A DNA stretch of 51,220 nt from Sphingomonadales bacterium (GCA_018971065.1 JAGWVC010000016.1:1-51220), one strand, 5' to 3'; shown: positions 17,678 through 26,277, numbered from the stretch's first letter. Translations and numbers: made by a program. The notes: generated by a model not told the origin, from the letters alone.

Positions 17678-18436
17678 ATGGATTTCACCGGCCAGCACGT
17701 CGTCATCACCGGCGCCTCCAGCGGCATCGGCCGCGCCACCGCCGAGCGGGTTGCCGCCCACGGCGGCCGCGTCACCCTGATCGCCCGCCGCGCCGATGTG
17801 CTGCAGGAAGTCGCCGCCGCGATCAACGCCCGCAACGACGGCCCGGCCGACTGGATCACCGCCGATGTGGGCGTGCAAGCCGACATCGGCGCCGCGCTGG
17901 ACGAAGCCGTCGCCCGCCACGGCCCGATCGACGGCCTGTTCCTCAACGCCGGCGCCAACGGCCAGTTCGGCCCGCTGGCCGACTATACCGACGACGCGCT
18001 GGACGAGGTCATGCGCGTCAACGCGCTGTCGCTGTTCTGGGCGCTGCGCCACGCCGCGCCGGCGATGATGGCGCGGGGCAAAGGGTCGATCGTCGTCACC
18101 GGCAGCCTGGCGTCCGAACGCGGCATGGTCGGCAACCCCGGCTACCTGATGAGCAAGCACGCCGCGCAGGGCATCGCCCGCGCCGTCGCGATGGAGGCCG
18201 CGCCCCACGGCGTGCGCTGCAACCTCGTCCACCCCGGCTTCATCTTCACCGACATGCTGGCCGCCGTGCCCGAGGACGCGCGCCAGGGCATGGCCGCCCT
18301 CGTCCCCCAGCAACGCATCGGCGAACCGCACGAAGCCGCCGCGCTGGCCGCGTTCCTGCTGTCCGACGATGCCAGCCACATCACCTGCCAGTCGATCGCC
18401 GTCGACGGCGGTCTGCTCGGCACCCTGCGGCTCTAA
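17678..18436 (+). CDS. Short-chain dehydrogenase/reductase
   Basis: The 252-residue protein is a classical SDR. It has the nucleotide-binding TGASSGIG near residues 11-18, NAGANG, the catalytic serine region VTGSLAS and Y-x-x-x-K in YLMSK. The C-terminus (SIAVDGGLLGTL) is typical. The substrate is not predictable. GAGAGGA lies 7 nt before the ATG at 17678. Its 3' end overlaps the convergent GreA/GreB-like gene by 4 bp. Confidence 0.92.
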   Translation: MDFTGQHVVITGASSGIGRATAERVAAHGGRVTLIARRADVLQEVAAAINARNDGPADWITADVGVQADIGAALDEAVARHGPIDGLFLNAGANGQFGPLADYTDDALDEVMRVNALSLFWALRHAAPAMMARGKGSIVVTGSLASERGMVGNPGYLMSKHAAQGIARAVAMEAAPHGVRCNLVHPGFIFTDMLAAVPEDARQGMAALVPQQRIGEPHEAAALAAFLLSDDASHITCQSIAVDGGLLGTLRL

Positions 18437-18888
18437 CGGATCGCCACGATCTCGACCGCCTCGTCCTCACCGCCGAAGTCGATCCGCTCGCCCACTTCCG
18501 CACCCATCACCGCCCGCGACAGTGGTGCGGAAAACGCCAGCAGGCCCTGCGGGGGGTCGGCCTCGTCATCACCCACCAGCGTGAACGTGCGCGGCTTGCC
18601 TCGCAGCGTGATCGTCACCGTGCTGCCGAAACCCACGGCATCGGCGCCGCGCGCCTCCACCAGTTGCGCCGTCGCCTGGCGCGTGCTCCAGTAGCGCAAC
18701 CGGCGCAACGTCGCCTTGCGCGCGTCCTCGTCGCTCTCGCCCGCCAGCGCCTGTTCCAGTTCGGCCAGCCGCGCCGCGATCAGCGCCAGCCCGCGCGCCG
18801 TCACCAGGTTCGGGCCGGGCGGAATCGGCAGTTCGAACTTCGGCTCCAGATGCTCGTCATCGCCCTCGCGGCGGAAGGCGACGCTCAT
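18433..18888 (-). CDS. GreA/GreB-family transcription elongation factor-like protein
   Basis: The 151-residue protein has an N-terminal coiled-coil-like helical segment (about 30-75) and a C-terminal FKBP-like GreA/GreB domain (GADAVGFGSTVTI, PLSRAVMGAEVGERIDF). Gre factors enter the RNA polymerase secondary channel to rescue backtracked complexes. This short variant may instead be an Rnk-like or Gre-like regulator. Its ATG overlaps the isovaleryl-CoA dehydrogenase stop (ATGA), so it is co-translated with that gene. Confidence 0.85.
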   Translation of the reverse strand: MSVAFRREGDDEHLEPKFELPIPPGPNLVTARGLALIAARLAELEQALAGESDEDARKATLRRLRYWSTRQATAQLVEARGADAVGFGSTVTITLRGKPRTFTLVGDDEADPPQGLLAFSAPLSRAVMGAEVGERIDFGGEDEAVEIVAIR

Positions 18889-20048
18889 TGCCCGATCAGC
18901 TCGCGGCCGATCAGCATCCGCCGGATCTCGTTGGTGCCCGCGCCGATGTCCAGCAGCTTGGCATCGCGCAAGTACCGCTCCACCGGCCAGTCCTTCGTAT
19001 AGCCCGCCCCGCCCAGCGCCTGCACCGCCTCACCCGCCGCACGAAACGCGTTCTCGCTGGCCAGCAGGATCGCCCCCGCCGCGTCGAACCGCGTGGTCTG
19101 CCCGGCATCGCACGCGCGCGCCACGGCATAGGCATAGGCCCGCGCCGATTGCAGCGCCACGTACATGTCGGCCACCTTGGCCTGCACCAACTGGAACGTG
19201 CCGATCGCCGCGCCGAACTGCCGCCGCTCACGCACATAGGGGATCACCGTGTCCAGGCAGGCCTGCATGATGCCAAGCTGGATGCCCGACAGCACCACGC
19301 GCTCGTAATCCAGCCCGCTCATCAGCACTTTCGCCCCGCCGTTCAGCGGCCCCATCACGTGTTCCGCCGGCACGAAGCAGTCGTCGAACACCAGTTCGGC
19401 GGTCGGCGAACCGCGCATCCCCAGCTTGTCGATCTTCTGGCCGATCGCAAACCCGGCCATGCCCTTCTCGATCAGGAACGCGGTGATGCCCCGGCTGCCC
19501 GCCTCGGGCGCGGTCTTGGCATAGACCACCAGCGTGTCGGCATAGGCGGCATTGGTGATCCAGAACTTGGTGCCGTTCAGCCGGAAGCCGCCCGGCACCG
19601 CCTCGGCCTTCAGCTTCATCGACACCACGTCGGACCCGGCCCCCGCCTCCGACATCGCCAGACTGCCGACATGCTCGCCCGAAATCAGCTTGGGCAGGTA
19701 CTTCGCCTTCTGCTCGGCATTGCCCCAGCGGCGGATCTGGTTGACGCACAGGTTCGAATGCGCGCCATAGCTCAGCCCGATCGAGGCCGACGCCCGGCTG
19801 ACTTCCTCCACCGCGACGGTGTGCTCCAGATAGCCCAGCCCCAGCCCGCCCCATTCCTCTTCCACGGTCACGCCATGCAGGCCCAGTTCGCCCATCGCCG
19901 GCCACAGTTCGGCGCGCGGGAACCAGTCCTCGGCATCGACCCGCGCGGCCAGCGGCGCGATCACCGCATCGGCAAAGCGCGCCGTCGTGTCGCGGATCAT
20001 CGCGGCATTCTCGCCCAGGGCAAAATCGAAATCAGGGGTCGCGCGCAT
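18885..20048 (-). CDS. ivd: Isovaleryl-CoA dehydrogenase
   Basis: The 387-residue acyl-CoA dehydrogenase has FAD-binding motifs (MSEAGAGSDV, WITNAAYADT) and a C-terminal IGAGTNEIRRMLIGREL. The catalytic glutamate sits in the mid-protein helix (GLDYERVVL), the position typical of isovaleryl-CoA dehydrogenase rather than the later position of other acyl-CoA dehydrogenases. The GLSYGAHSNLCVNQI segment is also typical of IVD. It acts in leucine degradation, oxidising isovaleryl-CoA. The other liu genes are not adjacent, and the following gene is the Gre-like factor. Confidence 0.9.
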   Translation of the reverse strand: MRATPDFDFALGENAAMIRDTTARFADAVIAPLAARVDAEDWFPRAELWPAMGELGLHGVTVEEEWGGLGLGYLEHTVAVEEVSRASASIGLSYGAHSNLCVNQIRRWGNAEQKAKYLPKLISGEHVGSLAMSEAGAGSDVVSMKLKAEAVPGGFRLNGTKFWITNAAYADTLVVYAKTAPEAGSRGITAFLIEKGMAGFAIGQKIDKLGMRGSPTAELVFDDCFVPAEHVMGPLNGGAKVLMSGLDYERVVLSGIQLGIMQACLDTVIPYVRERRQFGAAIGTFQLVQAKVADMYVALQSARAYAYAVARACDAGQTTRFDAAGAILLASENAFRAAGEAVQALGGAGYTKDWPVERYLRDAKLLDIGAGTNEIRRMLIGRELIGQ

Positions 20049-20142
20049 CGCGGATGCCTCTCGGTTACGGTCGTGCCTGACCGATTTGCCCCAATTTATC
20101 GCGCAACGATCTTGCTGGCGAACGAAATCTTCGATCCCACTC

Positions 20143-20787
20143 CTACCACGCGATCCAGCGCGGCAGCAGCCAGCGCCCGGCCAGCCCCATCACGATCACC
20201 GTGGCGCCATGCCACACGCCGATGTGCATCAGGTTGTCATGCGGACACCACAGCGACACCGCGAACGCCCCTGCGGCGCCCGCCGCCACGCCCGCCAGCA
20301 TTCCCGCCCGCCGCAGCGACGAAGGCGCCCCGCGCCGCAGCCACAGCACCAGCGCCGCCAGCGTGATCAGCCCGGTGCCCAGCCCCAGCATCAGGCAGGC
20401 CACCCCGGCCGGGTCAAGCGTCACCGGCCGGTCATGCCACAGTTCCACCGCCGCCAGCCCCAGCGCCGATCCCGGCAGCACCGCCGCCATCAGCGCGGTC
20501 CAGCCCCAGCCGCCGCGTTGCACGCCCACCGACGGCCGCGCCATGTCCACCGCCGCCCAGGCCGAAGCCAGCGCCAGCACCAGGAACACGCCGGCCGCGG
20601 TCGTCACCAGCGGTTCGGGATGGCCGGCGGCAAAGTCGCGCCGCAACCCCAGCACCGCCACCAGCAGCCCCGCGCCCAGCGCCAGCGCCGCCATTGCCAG
20701 CGCCATGCCGCGCCCTTGCCGCAACGGCGCCACCGGCTTGAGGTCGGCCACCAGCCCCGCCAGGAAATCGTTCGGTTCGTCGGCCAT
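20143..20787 (-). CDS. nrsF: NrsF, inner-membrane regulator of SigF (DUF1109)
   Basis: The 214-residue protein has about six membrane helices and the N-terminal cytoplasmic start of the NrsF/DUF1109 family (NDFLAGLVADLKPVAPLR). Conserved CPHDN and HIGVWHG motifs lie near the C-terminus. In Caulobacter, NrsF holds the ECF factor SigF at the membrane and releases it under heavy-metal stress. It follows sigF by 3 bp at the end of a four-gene operon. Confidence 0.92.
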   Translation of the reverse strand: MADEPNDFLAGLVADLKPVAPLRQGRGMALAMAALALGAGLLVAVLGLRRDFAAGHPEPLVTTAAGVFLVLALASAWAAVDMARPSVGVQRGGWGWTALMAAVLPGSALGLAAVELWHDRPVTLDPAGVACLMLGLGTGLITLAALVLWLRRGAPSSLRRAGMLAGVAAGAAGAFAVSLWCPHDNLMHIGVWHGATVIVMGLAGRWLLPRWIAW

Positions 20788-20790
20788 CGC

Positions 20791-21321
20791 TCAGGCCCTC
20801 TCGATCAATGCGGCAAGCCGCTTCAGGCCGCGATGGATGTTCACTTTCACCAGGCTCTCGCTCTGGCCGGTGCTGGCCGAAGCCTCGGTGATCGACAGCC
20901 CGTCGATCCGCACCAGCGCGATCGCGCGGCGCTGCGCGTCGGGCAGCGCCGCGAACAGCCGGTCCAGGCTCAACCGCGCCATCACCGCTTCCTCCTCGTC
21001 GTCCACGCTCGCCACATCGTCGGCCAGTTCCACCTCGCCCGCGTTGCGATAGGCGGCGCGCAAATGGTCCACGAAGCGGTAGCGCGCAATCGCCGCCAGC
21101 CACGGAATCACCGGCCGCGCCGGATCATAGGTGGCCAGCTTGCGATGCACCGAAAGCAGGGTTTCCTGCACCAGATCGTCGATCCCCTCGGGCTGCACCT
21201 TGCGCCGGAAATAGCGCAGCAGCCAGGTCCGGCAGGCCGCCAGCAGGGTGGCATAGGCCTGCCGGTCGCCGCGCTGCGCCAGCCCCGCCAGACGGGAAAG
21301 CGAGGCTTCGTCGGCAATCAC
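20791..21321 (-). CDS. sigF: ECF RNA polymerase sigma factor SigF
   Basis: The 176-residue protein has region 2 (GIDDLVQETLLSVHRKLATY, then PWLAAIARYRFVDHLR) and region 4 (LPDAQRRAIALVRIDGLSI, SESLVKVNIHRGLKRL). Pairing with NrsF, and the bufferin genes around it, identify it as the SigF type. It uses a GTG start overlapping the doxX stop (GTGA). Because it is read from the bufferin promoter upstream, it probably autoregulates. Confidence 0.92.
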   Translation of the reverse strand: MIADEASLSRLAGLAQRGDRQAYATLLAACRTWLLRYFRRKVQPEGIDDLVQETLLSVHRKLATYDPARPVIPWLAAIARYRFVDHLRAAYRNAGEVELADDVASVDDEEEAVMARLSLDRLFAALPDAQRRAIALVRIDGLSITEASASTGQSESLVKVNIHRGLKRLAALIERA

Positions 21322-21785
21322 CCCCGCGTCCGCGCCACGAATGCCGCATCAGCGGAAATCAGCCCGCCGCCACGCACCGCCAGCACCAACGCCAGCGCCG
21401 CCCACAACGAATGCTCGGGCCACCAGGCATCGGGATAGACGAAGATCTGGATCGTCATCGTCATCCCCAGCAGCCCCAGCGCCGAAGCCCGCGTGAACAG
21501 CCCTGCCAGCAGCAGCGCGGGCAGCACATGTTCCGCCGCATTCGCCAGCGGCGCGGCCAGCGCGGCGGGCAGCGGCACCCCGGCATATTCGCTGCGGAAC
21601 AGCTCGCGCGTCGCGTCGGTCAGTGTGAACCAGGTGCCCGACTCGACCTTGGTCTGCCCGGACCGCCAGAACACCCCGCCCAGCGCCACCCGCACCAGCA
21701 GCAGCGCCAGGCTTTCGGGGATGCGCCCCGAAAGCCACGCCACCGCCGCGTCATAACGACGCAGCGGTGCGGCCATCACGCTCAC
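21318..21785 (-). CDS. DoxX-family membrane protein of the bufferin operon
   Basis: The 155-residue protein has about four membrane helices and the DoxX signature ([22 protein letters not shown]). DoxX proteins recur in DUF2282/DUF692 operons, where they have been called BufD; their exact role is not established. The GTG start at 21785 overlaps the precursor-peptide stop (GTGA); an ATG at 21776 is an alternative. The stop overlaps sigF. Confidence 0.88.
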   Translation of the reverse strand: MSVMAAPLRRYDAAVAWLSGRIPESLALLLVRVALGGVFWRSGQTKVESGTWFTLTDATRELFRSEYAGVPLPAALAAPLANAAEHVLPALLLAGLFTRASALGLLGMTMTIQIFVYPDAWWPEHSLWAALALVLAVRGGGLISADAAFVARTRG

Positions 21786-22057
21786 GCCTGCGCCTCCAGC
21801 GTGCCGTGGCCCTTCGGCGTCTTCGTGGTCAGGCAGGTGCCCGCCGGCACCAGCTTCCAGGCATTGCCCTGAAAGTCCTTCGTCGAGGTTCCGGCGCAGC
21901 TTGTCCCCGGCCCGGCCTTGCAGTCATTCTTGCCCGCCTTGGCCACGCCGAAGCACTTCTCCATCGGCTTCTTCGCGGCGTCGGCGGCATCGGCCTGCGC
22001 GGCCAGCGCGGCAGCGGCGATCACGGCAACGGCGGCGGCTGATTTCATCACGGTCAT
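21782..22057 (-). CDS. bufA: DUF2282 bufferin precursor peptide, type with four cysteines
   Basis: The 91-residue protein has a signal peptide (about 1-22) and a mature part with four cysteines: C35 in [15 protein letters not shown]46, C54 in PGTSCAGTS and C75 in VPAGTC. This is the [17 protein letters not shown] DUF2282 family. Relatives are bufferins, periplasmic copper-binding peptides whose cysteines are modified by a DUF692 enzyme. GGGGAG lies 7 nt before the ATG. It heads the operon with doxX, sigF and nrsF and has a SigF-like promoter upstream. Confidence 0.93.
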   Translation of the reverse strand: MTVMKSAAAVAVIAAAALAAQADAADAAKKPMEKCFGVAKAGKNDCKAGPGTSCAGTSTKDFQGNAWKLVPAGTCLTTKTPKGHGTLEAQA

Positions 22058-22110
22058 GCGGATACTCCCCTTTGCGTCGGCCCGCCATCGCGGCGTGCGC
22101 TGCCTGCCGA

Positions 22111-22136
22111 TTCGGTGGTTCTGTGACCCAGGTTAC
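22111..22136 (-). promoter_or_regulatory. SigF-type promoter of the leftward bufferin operon
   Basis: On the minus strand GTAACC (22136-22131), exactly 16 nt, then CGAA (22114-22111). It lies 54 bp upstream of the leftward bufA. The pattern equals the GTAACC-N16-CGAA element recalled for Caulobacter SigF, and the same pattern with the same spacing is repeated on the other strand. Confidence 0.8.
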
Positions 22137-22170
22137 AGACGCCCCGGAAGAAGATTTTTCATGAAGGGGC

Positions 22171-22196
22171 GTAACCGGCCCGGCGCATCCCGCGAA
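22171..22196 (+). promoter_or_regulatory. SigF-type promoter of the rightward bufferin operon
   Basis: On the plus strand GTAACC (22171-22176), exactly 16 nt, then CGAA (22193-22196), 44 bp upstream of the rightward bufA start. It mirrors the minus-strand element 34 bp to the left. Confidence 0.8.
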
Positions 22197-22240
22197 CCAG
22201 CCGATGCCAATCCGGCACCAGACCTTTCCGGGAGAATACG

Positions 22241-22525
22241 ATGACCCTGCTCAAGACCACCGCCACGGCCGCCTCCACCGCCGCGCTGATCGCGCTGTCG
22301 GCGCTGGCTCACGCCGCCACGCCGCCCGCCGGCAGCACCGGCGCCGCGCTGGGCGCCGCCGACACCGTCCACTGCTATGGCGTCAACACCTGCAAGGGCA
22401 CCGCCGATTGCAAGACCACCCAGCACGACTGCAAGGGCATGAATTCGTGCAAGGGCCAGGGCTTCAAGGCGCTGTCCACCACCGCCTGCCTGAAGCGCGG
22501 CGGCACCATCGGCGACATCCGCTGA
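22241..22525 (+). CDS. bufA: DUF2282 bufferin precursor peptide, CYGVN type with six cysteines
   Basis: The 94-residue protein has a signal peptide cleaved near AHA (about 25) and a mature region with C45 (HCYGVNTC), C51, C57, C64, C70 ([12 protein letters not shown]) and C83. This is the second DUF2282 subtype, distinct from the leftward precursor. In this family cysteines are converted to heterocycles by a DUF692 enzyme, giving a periplasmic copper-binding peptide. GGGAGA precedes the ATG. bufB follows after 62 bp. Confidence 0.93.
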   Translation: MTLLKTTATAASTAALIALSALAHAATPPAGSTGAALGAADTVHCYGVNTCKGTADCKTTQHDCKGMNSCKGQGFKALSTTACLKRGGTIGDIR

Positions 22526-22587
22526 TCCAGCCCCGGCCGGCCCGTCCGGGTCGGCCGGGTTCACTTGATTCCACGAAAGCACCATCG

Positions 22588-23421
22588 ATGATCCCGCCCT
22601 TCACCGGCTTCGGCCTCGGCCTGCGCAAGGACCACCACGCCGATTTCCTCACCGCAACGCAGCCGGTCGATTTCGTCGAGATCATCTCGGAAAACTTCAT
22701 GGCCTGCGGCGGCCAGCCGCTGCGCACGCTCGATGCGGTGCGCGAACGCCACCCGGTGGCAATGCACGGTGTCTCGCTCTCGCTCGGCTCGCCCGAAGGC
22801 CTCGACACCGGATACCTTGCCGAACTGAAAGCCCTGACGCGCCACGTCGATCCGCTGTGGGTGTCCGATCACCTGTGCTGGACCCGCATCGGCGGCTTCG
22901 CCACGCATGACCTGCTGCCCCTGCCTTACACCGACGAGGCGCTCGCCACCTGCATCGCCAACCTGTCCCGCGCGCAGGATGTGCTGGAACGCCCGCTGCT
23001 GGTCGAAAATCCGTCCAGCTATGTCACCTTCGGCGAAAGCACGATGTCCGAATGGCAGTTCCTGGCGCTGCTGGCACAGGAAACCGGCTGCCACCTGCTG
23101 CTCGACGTCAACAACGTCTACGTTTCCAGTGTCAACCACGGCTTCGACGCGCACGCCTTCCTGGCGGGCCTCCCTGCCGACCGGGTCCGCCAGATTCATC
23201 TTGCCGGCCACAGCCCCGGCCCGGCCGAGATGCTGATCGACACGCACGACACCCCGGTCTGCGATCCGGTATGGCGGCTTTATGCCCACGCTGTCGCCCG
23301 CTTCGGCCCCTGTGCGACGATGATCGAGCGCGACGACGCCATCCCGCCGTTGCCCGCTTTGCTTGCCGAACTCGACCAGGCCCGCGCCATCGCCGGCAAC
23401 ACCCTGGAACACGCCGCATGA
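22588..23421 (+). CDS. bufB: DUF692 multinuclear iron oxidase (MNIO), BufB
   Basis: The 277-residue TIM-barrel protein shows the DUF692 metal-ligand motifs in order: VEIISENF, AMHGVSLSLG, SDHLCW, LVENPSSY, LLLDVNNVYVSS, QIHLAGH, DTHD and MIERDD. MNIO enzymes use a multi-iron centre and O2 to modify cysteines of small peptides. The adjacent DUF2282 genes are the obvious substrates. It forms a translationally coupled pair with the DUF2063 gene (ATGA overlap). The enzyme acts in the cytoplasm before peptide export. Confidence 0.95.
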   Translation: MIPPFTGFGLGLRKDHHADFLTATQPVDFVEIISENFMACGGQPLRTLDAVRERHPVAMHGVSLSLGSPEGLDTGYLAELKALTRHVDPLWVSDHLCWTRIGGFATHDLLPLPYTDEALATCIANLSRAQDVLERPLLVENPSSYVTFGESTMSEWQFLALLAQETGCHLLLDVNNVYVSSVNHGFDAHAFLAGLPADRVRQIHLAGHSPGPAEMLIDTHDTPVCDPVWRLYAHAVARFGPCATMIERDDAIPPLPALLAELDQARAIAGNTLEHAA

Positions 23422-24146
23422 ACCTGCTCGCCCGCCAGCACGCCTTCCGCGCCGCCATCACCGTCGCAGACGACGATGACGGCACGCCGTTTCCCGGATC
23501 GCCCGGCATGGCCATCTACCGCAATGCCTATCGCGGCCGGCTGCTGTCCGCGCTCGAAGTCTCGTTCGCGCGCACCCGCCAATGGGTCGGCGAGGACGCC
23601 TTCACCGCCGCCGCCTGCCACCATGTCCTGACCATCCCGCCCACCGGCTGGACGCTTGACGCCTATGGCGCGCAATTCCCCGCGCTGCTGGACGCGCTGT
23701 TCGCGCAAGACCCCGAAGTCGCCGAACTGGCCTGGCTCGAATGGCACCTGCAACAGGCCTTCGCCGCCCCGGACGCAGCCACTCTCGATCTCGCCGCGCT
23801 TTCCGCGCACGACGCCGACGACTGGGAACGCCTGTGCTTCGACATGGCGCCCGGATTCGCGATGCGCGCCGTTGCCACCAACTGCACCGCGCTGTGGACC
23901 GCGCTGCTTTCCGATGACGCCGCCGGGTTCGCCGTCCAGCCGGAAGCCGATGCCGCGCTGATCGTCTGGCGGCAGGACCTTGCCCCGCGCTGGCGCCTCA
24001 GCCCCGCACCCGAAGCGCATGCCCTCGGCCGCCTTGCCGCCGGCGAACCGTTCGGCACGGTCGCCGCCAATTCCGACCCGGCCGAGCTGGGCGCGTGGCT
24101 GGCCGACTGGCTCGCCAGCAGCCTGTTCGCCGCCGCCGCCACCTAA
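23418..24146 (+). CDS. bufC: DUF2063 partner protein of the MNIO enzyme, BufC
   Basis: The 242-residue protein has the DUF2063 N-terminal signature (MAIYRNAYRGRLLSALE) typical of the protein paired with DUF692 enzymes. It is thought to recognise the precursor peptide and present it to the oxidase. Its ATG overlaps the bufB stop. The 3' end overlaps the convergent metallophosphoesterase gene by 4 bp. Confidence 0.92.
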   Translation: MNLLARQHAFRAAITVADDDDGTPFPGSPGMAIYRNAYRGRLLSALEVSFARTRQWVGEDAFTAAACHHVLTIPPTGWTLDAYGAQFPALLDALFAQDPEVAELAWLEWHLQQAFAAPDAATLDLAALSAHDADDWERLCFDMAPGFAMRAVATNCTALWTALLSDDAAGFAVQPEADAALIVWRQDLAPRWRLSPAPEAHALGRLAAGEPFGTVAANSDPAELGAWLADWLASSLFAAAAT

Positions 24147-24895
24147 CCCAGCGAACGCACCGTCACGCTCAGCCCACCTGCAACCGACCACTCCAGCCGG
24201 TTGTAGCTGGGTCGCGTGCTGCGCACCCGCTCGGACAGGGTTCCCGCGCCGATCACCCGGATCGGCAGCCCCCCGGCCTCGACCACGCGGTCGAACGCAT
24301 CGTGGACATGCCCCGAAAGCACCGCGTCCACCCCGGCCCGTGCCAGCGCCGCCAGCGCGCGCGGCCCGCCGCGCGTCGAAGCGGTCGCATGCGTGCCCGC
24401 CTCGATCAGCGGATGATGGCACGCCACCAGCCGCAGCTTGCCCGCCCCCCCCTCCTTATTCGCCCCCAAGTGAGCCAGCGCGTGCGCCAGATCCTTCGAC
24501 GCCACCCGCCCTTTCGACCAGTTCAGCCGCCACTGCGCCGGCGCAATGGTGGGCAGCGAGACCAGCGCCACCTCGGCAATCGCCAGATCGCGGTGAACCG
24601 CCTTGCGCAACACTTCGAAGCGCGCATGGGGGCGCGCCAGCCGGGTGATCGGCTCCCAATAATAGGGCATGTCGTGATTGCCCGGCTCGACGCTGACCGG
24701 AACCGGCAGACCGCCCAGATAATCGGCGGCGGCCGCGAATTCGCGCGTGCGCCCGCGCATCGTCAGGTCGCCGGTGCAGATCACCCCGTCGGGCCGCACC
24801 TCCGCCACCTCGTGCGCGAACCAGTCGAGCGCGGCGCGATCCTCCATCCCGAAATGAAGGTCGCTGACGTGAAACAGGGTGACGGCGGCAGACAT
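24143..24895 (-). CDS. Calcineurin-like metallophosphoesterase
   Basis: The 250-residue protein has the full dimetal phosphoesterase motif set: VSDLHFG, TGDLTMRG, EPGNHDM, ACHHPLIE and LSGHVHD. It is probably a soluble phosphodiesterase; cyclic-nucleotide or other substrates cannot be told apart. The start at 24895 (MSAAVTLF) is chosen because it begins directly at the domain; the frame stays open to 24931. It is not obviously linked to its neighbours. Confidence 0.9.
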   Translation of the reverse strand: MSAAVTLFHVSDLHFGMEDRAALDWFAHEVAEVRPDGVICTGDLTMRGRTREFAAAADYLGGLPVPVSVEPGNHDMPYYWEPITRLARPHARFEVLRKAVHRDLAIAEVALVSLPTIAPAQWRLNWSKGRVASKDLAHALAHLGANKEGGAGKLRLVACHHPLIEAGTHATASTRGGPRALAALARAGVDAVLSGHVHDAFDRVVEAGGLPIRVIGAGTLSERVRSTRPSYNRLEWSVAGGLSVTVRSLG

Positions 24896-25106
24896 CGCCC
24901 TGCCTGTTACCGCGCCTGCCGTCCCGCGCAAGCCCCGCCTGCCGTTCGTCGGTTCCGGTCAGCGCTTCGCCGCGCGCGAATGCCCCTTGTCGGCGGCGTG
25001 ACGCACCCGGTCGAACCCGCCGCGCCTTGTCCGGCCCGGCGGCCTATCCAGAACCTGCAGCCGGACGACAGCACCGGCGCCCGCATCACCCAGAAAGGAA
25101 CCCACC

Positions 25107-25400
25107 ATGTTCAGGACCACGCTCGCCTCGCTCTCCCTTGCCGCTGCCGTGCTGGCCGCCACCCCCGCGCTGGCCGCGCCGGTCGGTGTCGAAGTCACCG
25201 ACCTCGACCTGTCCAGCAAGGCCGGCAAGCAAGAGCTGGCCCGCCGCATCGACCGCGCCGCTCAGACCTACTGCGTCGGACAGACCGACACCGGCTCGAT
25301 CAGCACCAGCCAGTCGTGCAAGGAAGCCGTGCGCGAGGAACTGCGCCAAAAGCTGGCCGGGCGCATCACCGCCGCCAACCGCATGGCATCCGCGCGCTGA
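25107..25400 (+). CDS. UrcA-family secreted protein
   Basis: The 97-residue protein has a signal peptide ending at TPALAA (about 24), the VTDLDLSSKAGKQELARRI segment and two cysteines (YCVG, QSCKEAV) that may form a disulfide. These match the UrcA family of small exported proteins common in sphingomonads, whose function is unknown. AAAGGA lies upstream of the ATG. A GC-rich hairpin follows the gene. Confidence 0.88.
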   Translation: MFRTTLASLSLAAAVLAATPALAAPVGVEVTDLDLSSKAGKQELARRIDRAAQTYCVGQTDTGSISTSQSCKEAVREELRQKLAGRITAANRMASAR

Positions 25401-25459
25401 ACCGCTTCCACAGCCCCTGGTCGGCGGCCAACTCCAGGTTGTTGGCCACCGGCTGACCT

Positions 25460-25495
25460 GGCCCGGGCCGGATGCCTCCGACCCGGGCCTCTTGT
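25460..25495 (+). terminator. Probable intrinsic terminator after the UrcA-family gene
   Basis: GGCCCGGG (25460-25467) pairs with CCCGGGCC (25482-25489) across a 14-nt loop, followed by TCTTGTC. The T tract is weak. It lies between the UrcA-family gene and the convergent response-regulator gene. Confidence 0.55.
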
Positions 25496-25517
25496 CGCTT
25501 CATGACCCGCCCGGCGT

Positions 25518-26273
25518 TCAACGCCCGGCCATCGCCTTCGCCTTGGCCAGATAGGTCCGCCCGATCCGCAGCGCGTTGCCGTCGGACAATTCCGCCGACC
25601 ACACCCCCAGCCCGTCATGGCGCAGCCCGGTAATGCGGTCGCGCCTCAGGATCGTCGAGCGGTGCAGTCGGATGAACCGCTCGGGGTCAAGCCGCGCCTC
25701 CAGCCCGGTCACGGTCTGCAACAGCAGGTACGAACGCTCGCCCACGTGCAACCGCACATAGTCGCGCTCGGCATCGATGCGATCGACATCGGCGGCGGCG
25801 ATCCGCAGCAGTTCAGAACGATGCGGCACCCAGAATTCGCTGATCCACGCACTCGGCTCGCGCAGCCGTGTGCCCCGCCGCGCCACCGCCCGCGCGATCG
25901 CGCGTTCCAGCCGCTCGGGCGCGACCGGCTTCAGCACATAGTCCACCGCATCCAGGTCGAACGCCTCGACCGCAAAGCTGTCATGCGCGGTGACGAACAC
26001 CAGCGCCGGCGGCGCCGCATCGGCATCCTTCAACCGCGCCAGCGCGCGCGCCACGCCCAGCCCGTCCAGCCCCGGCATTGTCATGTCCAGCAGCAGCAGG
26101 TCGGGCGCCAGTGCCTCCACCAGCCGCAACGCCGCATCGCCGTCCGCCGCCGTGCCCACCACGGTCAAGCCGGGCAGGCGCGCGCAGATCACCTGCATCC
26201 GCTCCACCGCCAGCGGTTCGTCATCGACGATCAACGTGCGCAGCGGCGCGGCCGTCGGTTGGGGCGGAACCAT
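25518..26273 (-). CDS. LytTR-type response regulator
   Basis: The 251-residue protein has a receiver domain with acidic pocket LIVDDEP and phosphoacceptor D63 (LLLLDMTMPG), lysine in YVLKPVAPERL, and a C-terminal LytTR DNA-binding domain (IDAERDYVRLHV, FIRLHRSTILRR). It forms a pair with the upstream LytS-like kinase, whose stop lies 4 bp before this start. The frame is open further upstream but only as a shadow of the kinase gene. Targets are unknown. Confidence 0.9.
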   Translation of the reverse strand: MVPPQPTAAPLRTLIVDDEPLAVERMQVICARLPGLTVVGTAADGDAALRLVEALAPDLLLLDMTMPGLDGLGVARALARLKDADAAPPALVFVTAHDSFAVEAFDLDAVDYVLKPVAPERLERAIARAVARRGTRLREPSAWISEFWVPHRSELLRIAAADVDRIDAERDYVRLHVGERSYLLLQTVTGLEARLDPERFIRLHRSTILRRDRITGLRHDGLGVWSAELSDGNALRIGRTYLAKAKAMAGR

Positions 26274-26277
26274 CCGG

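Noticed and set aside
20063..20068. Another GTAACC (minus strand) upstream of isovaleryl-CoA dehydrogenase
   Set aside because: No CGAA follows at 16 nt, so it does not fit the SigF element.
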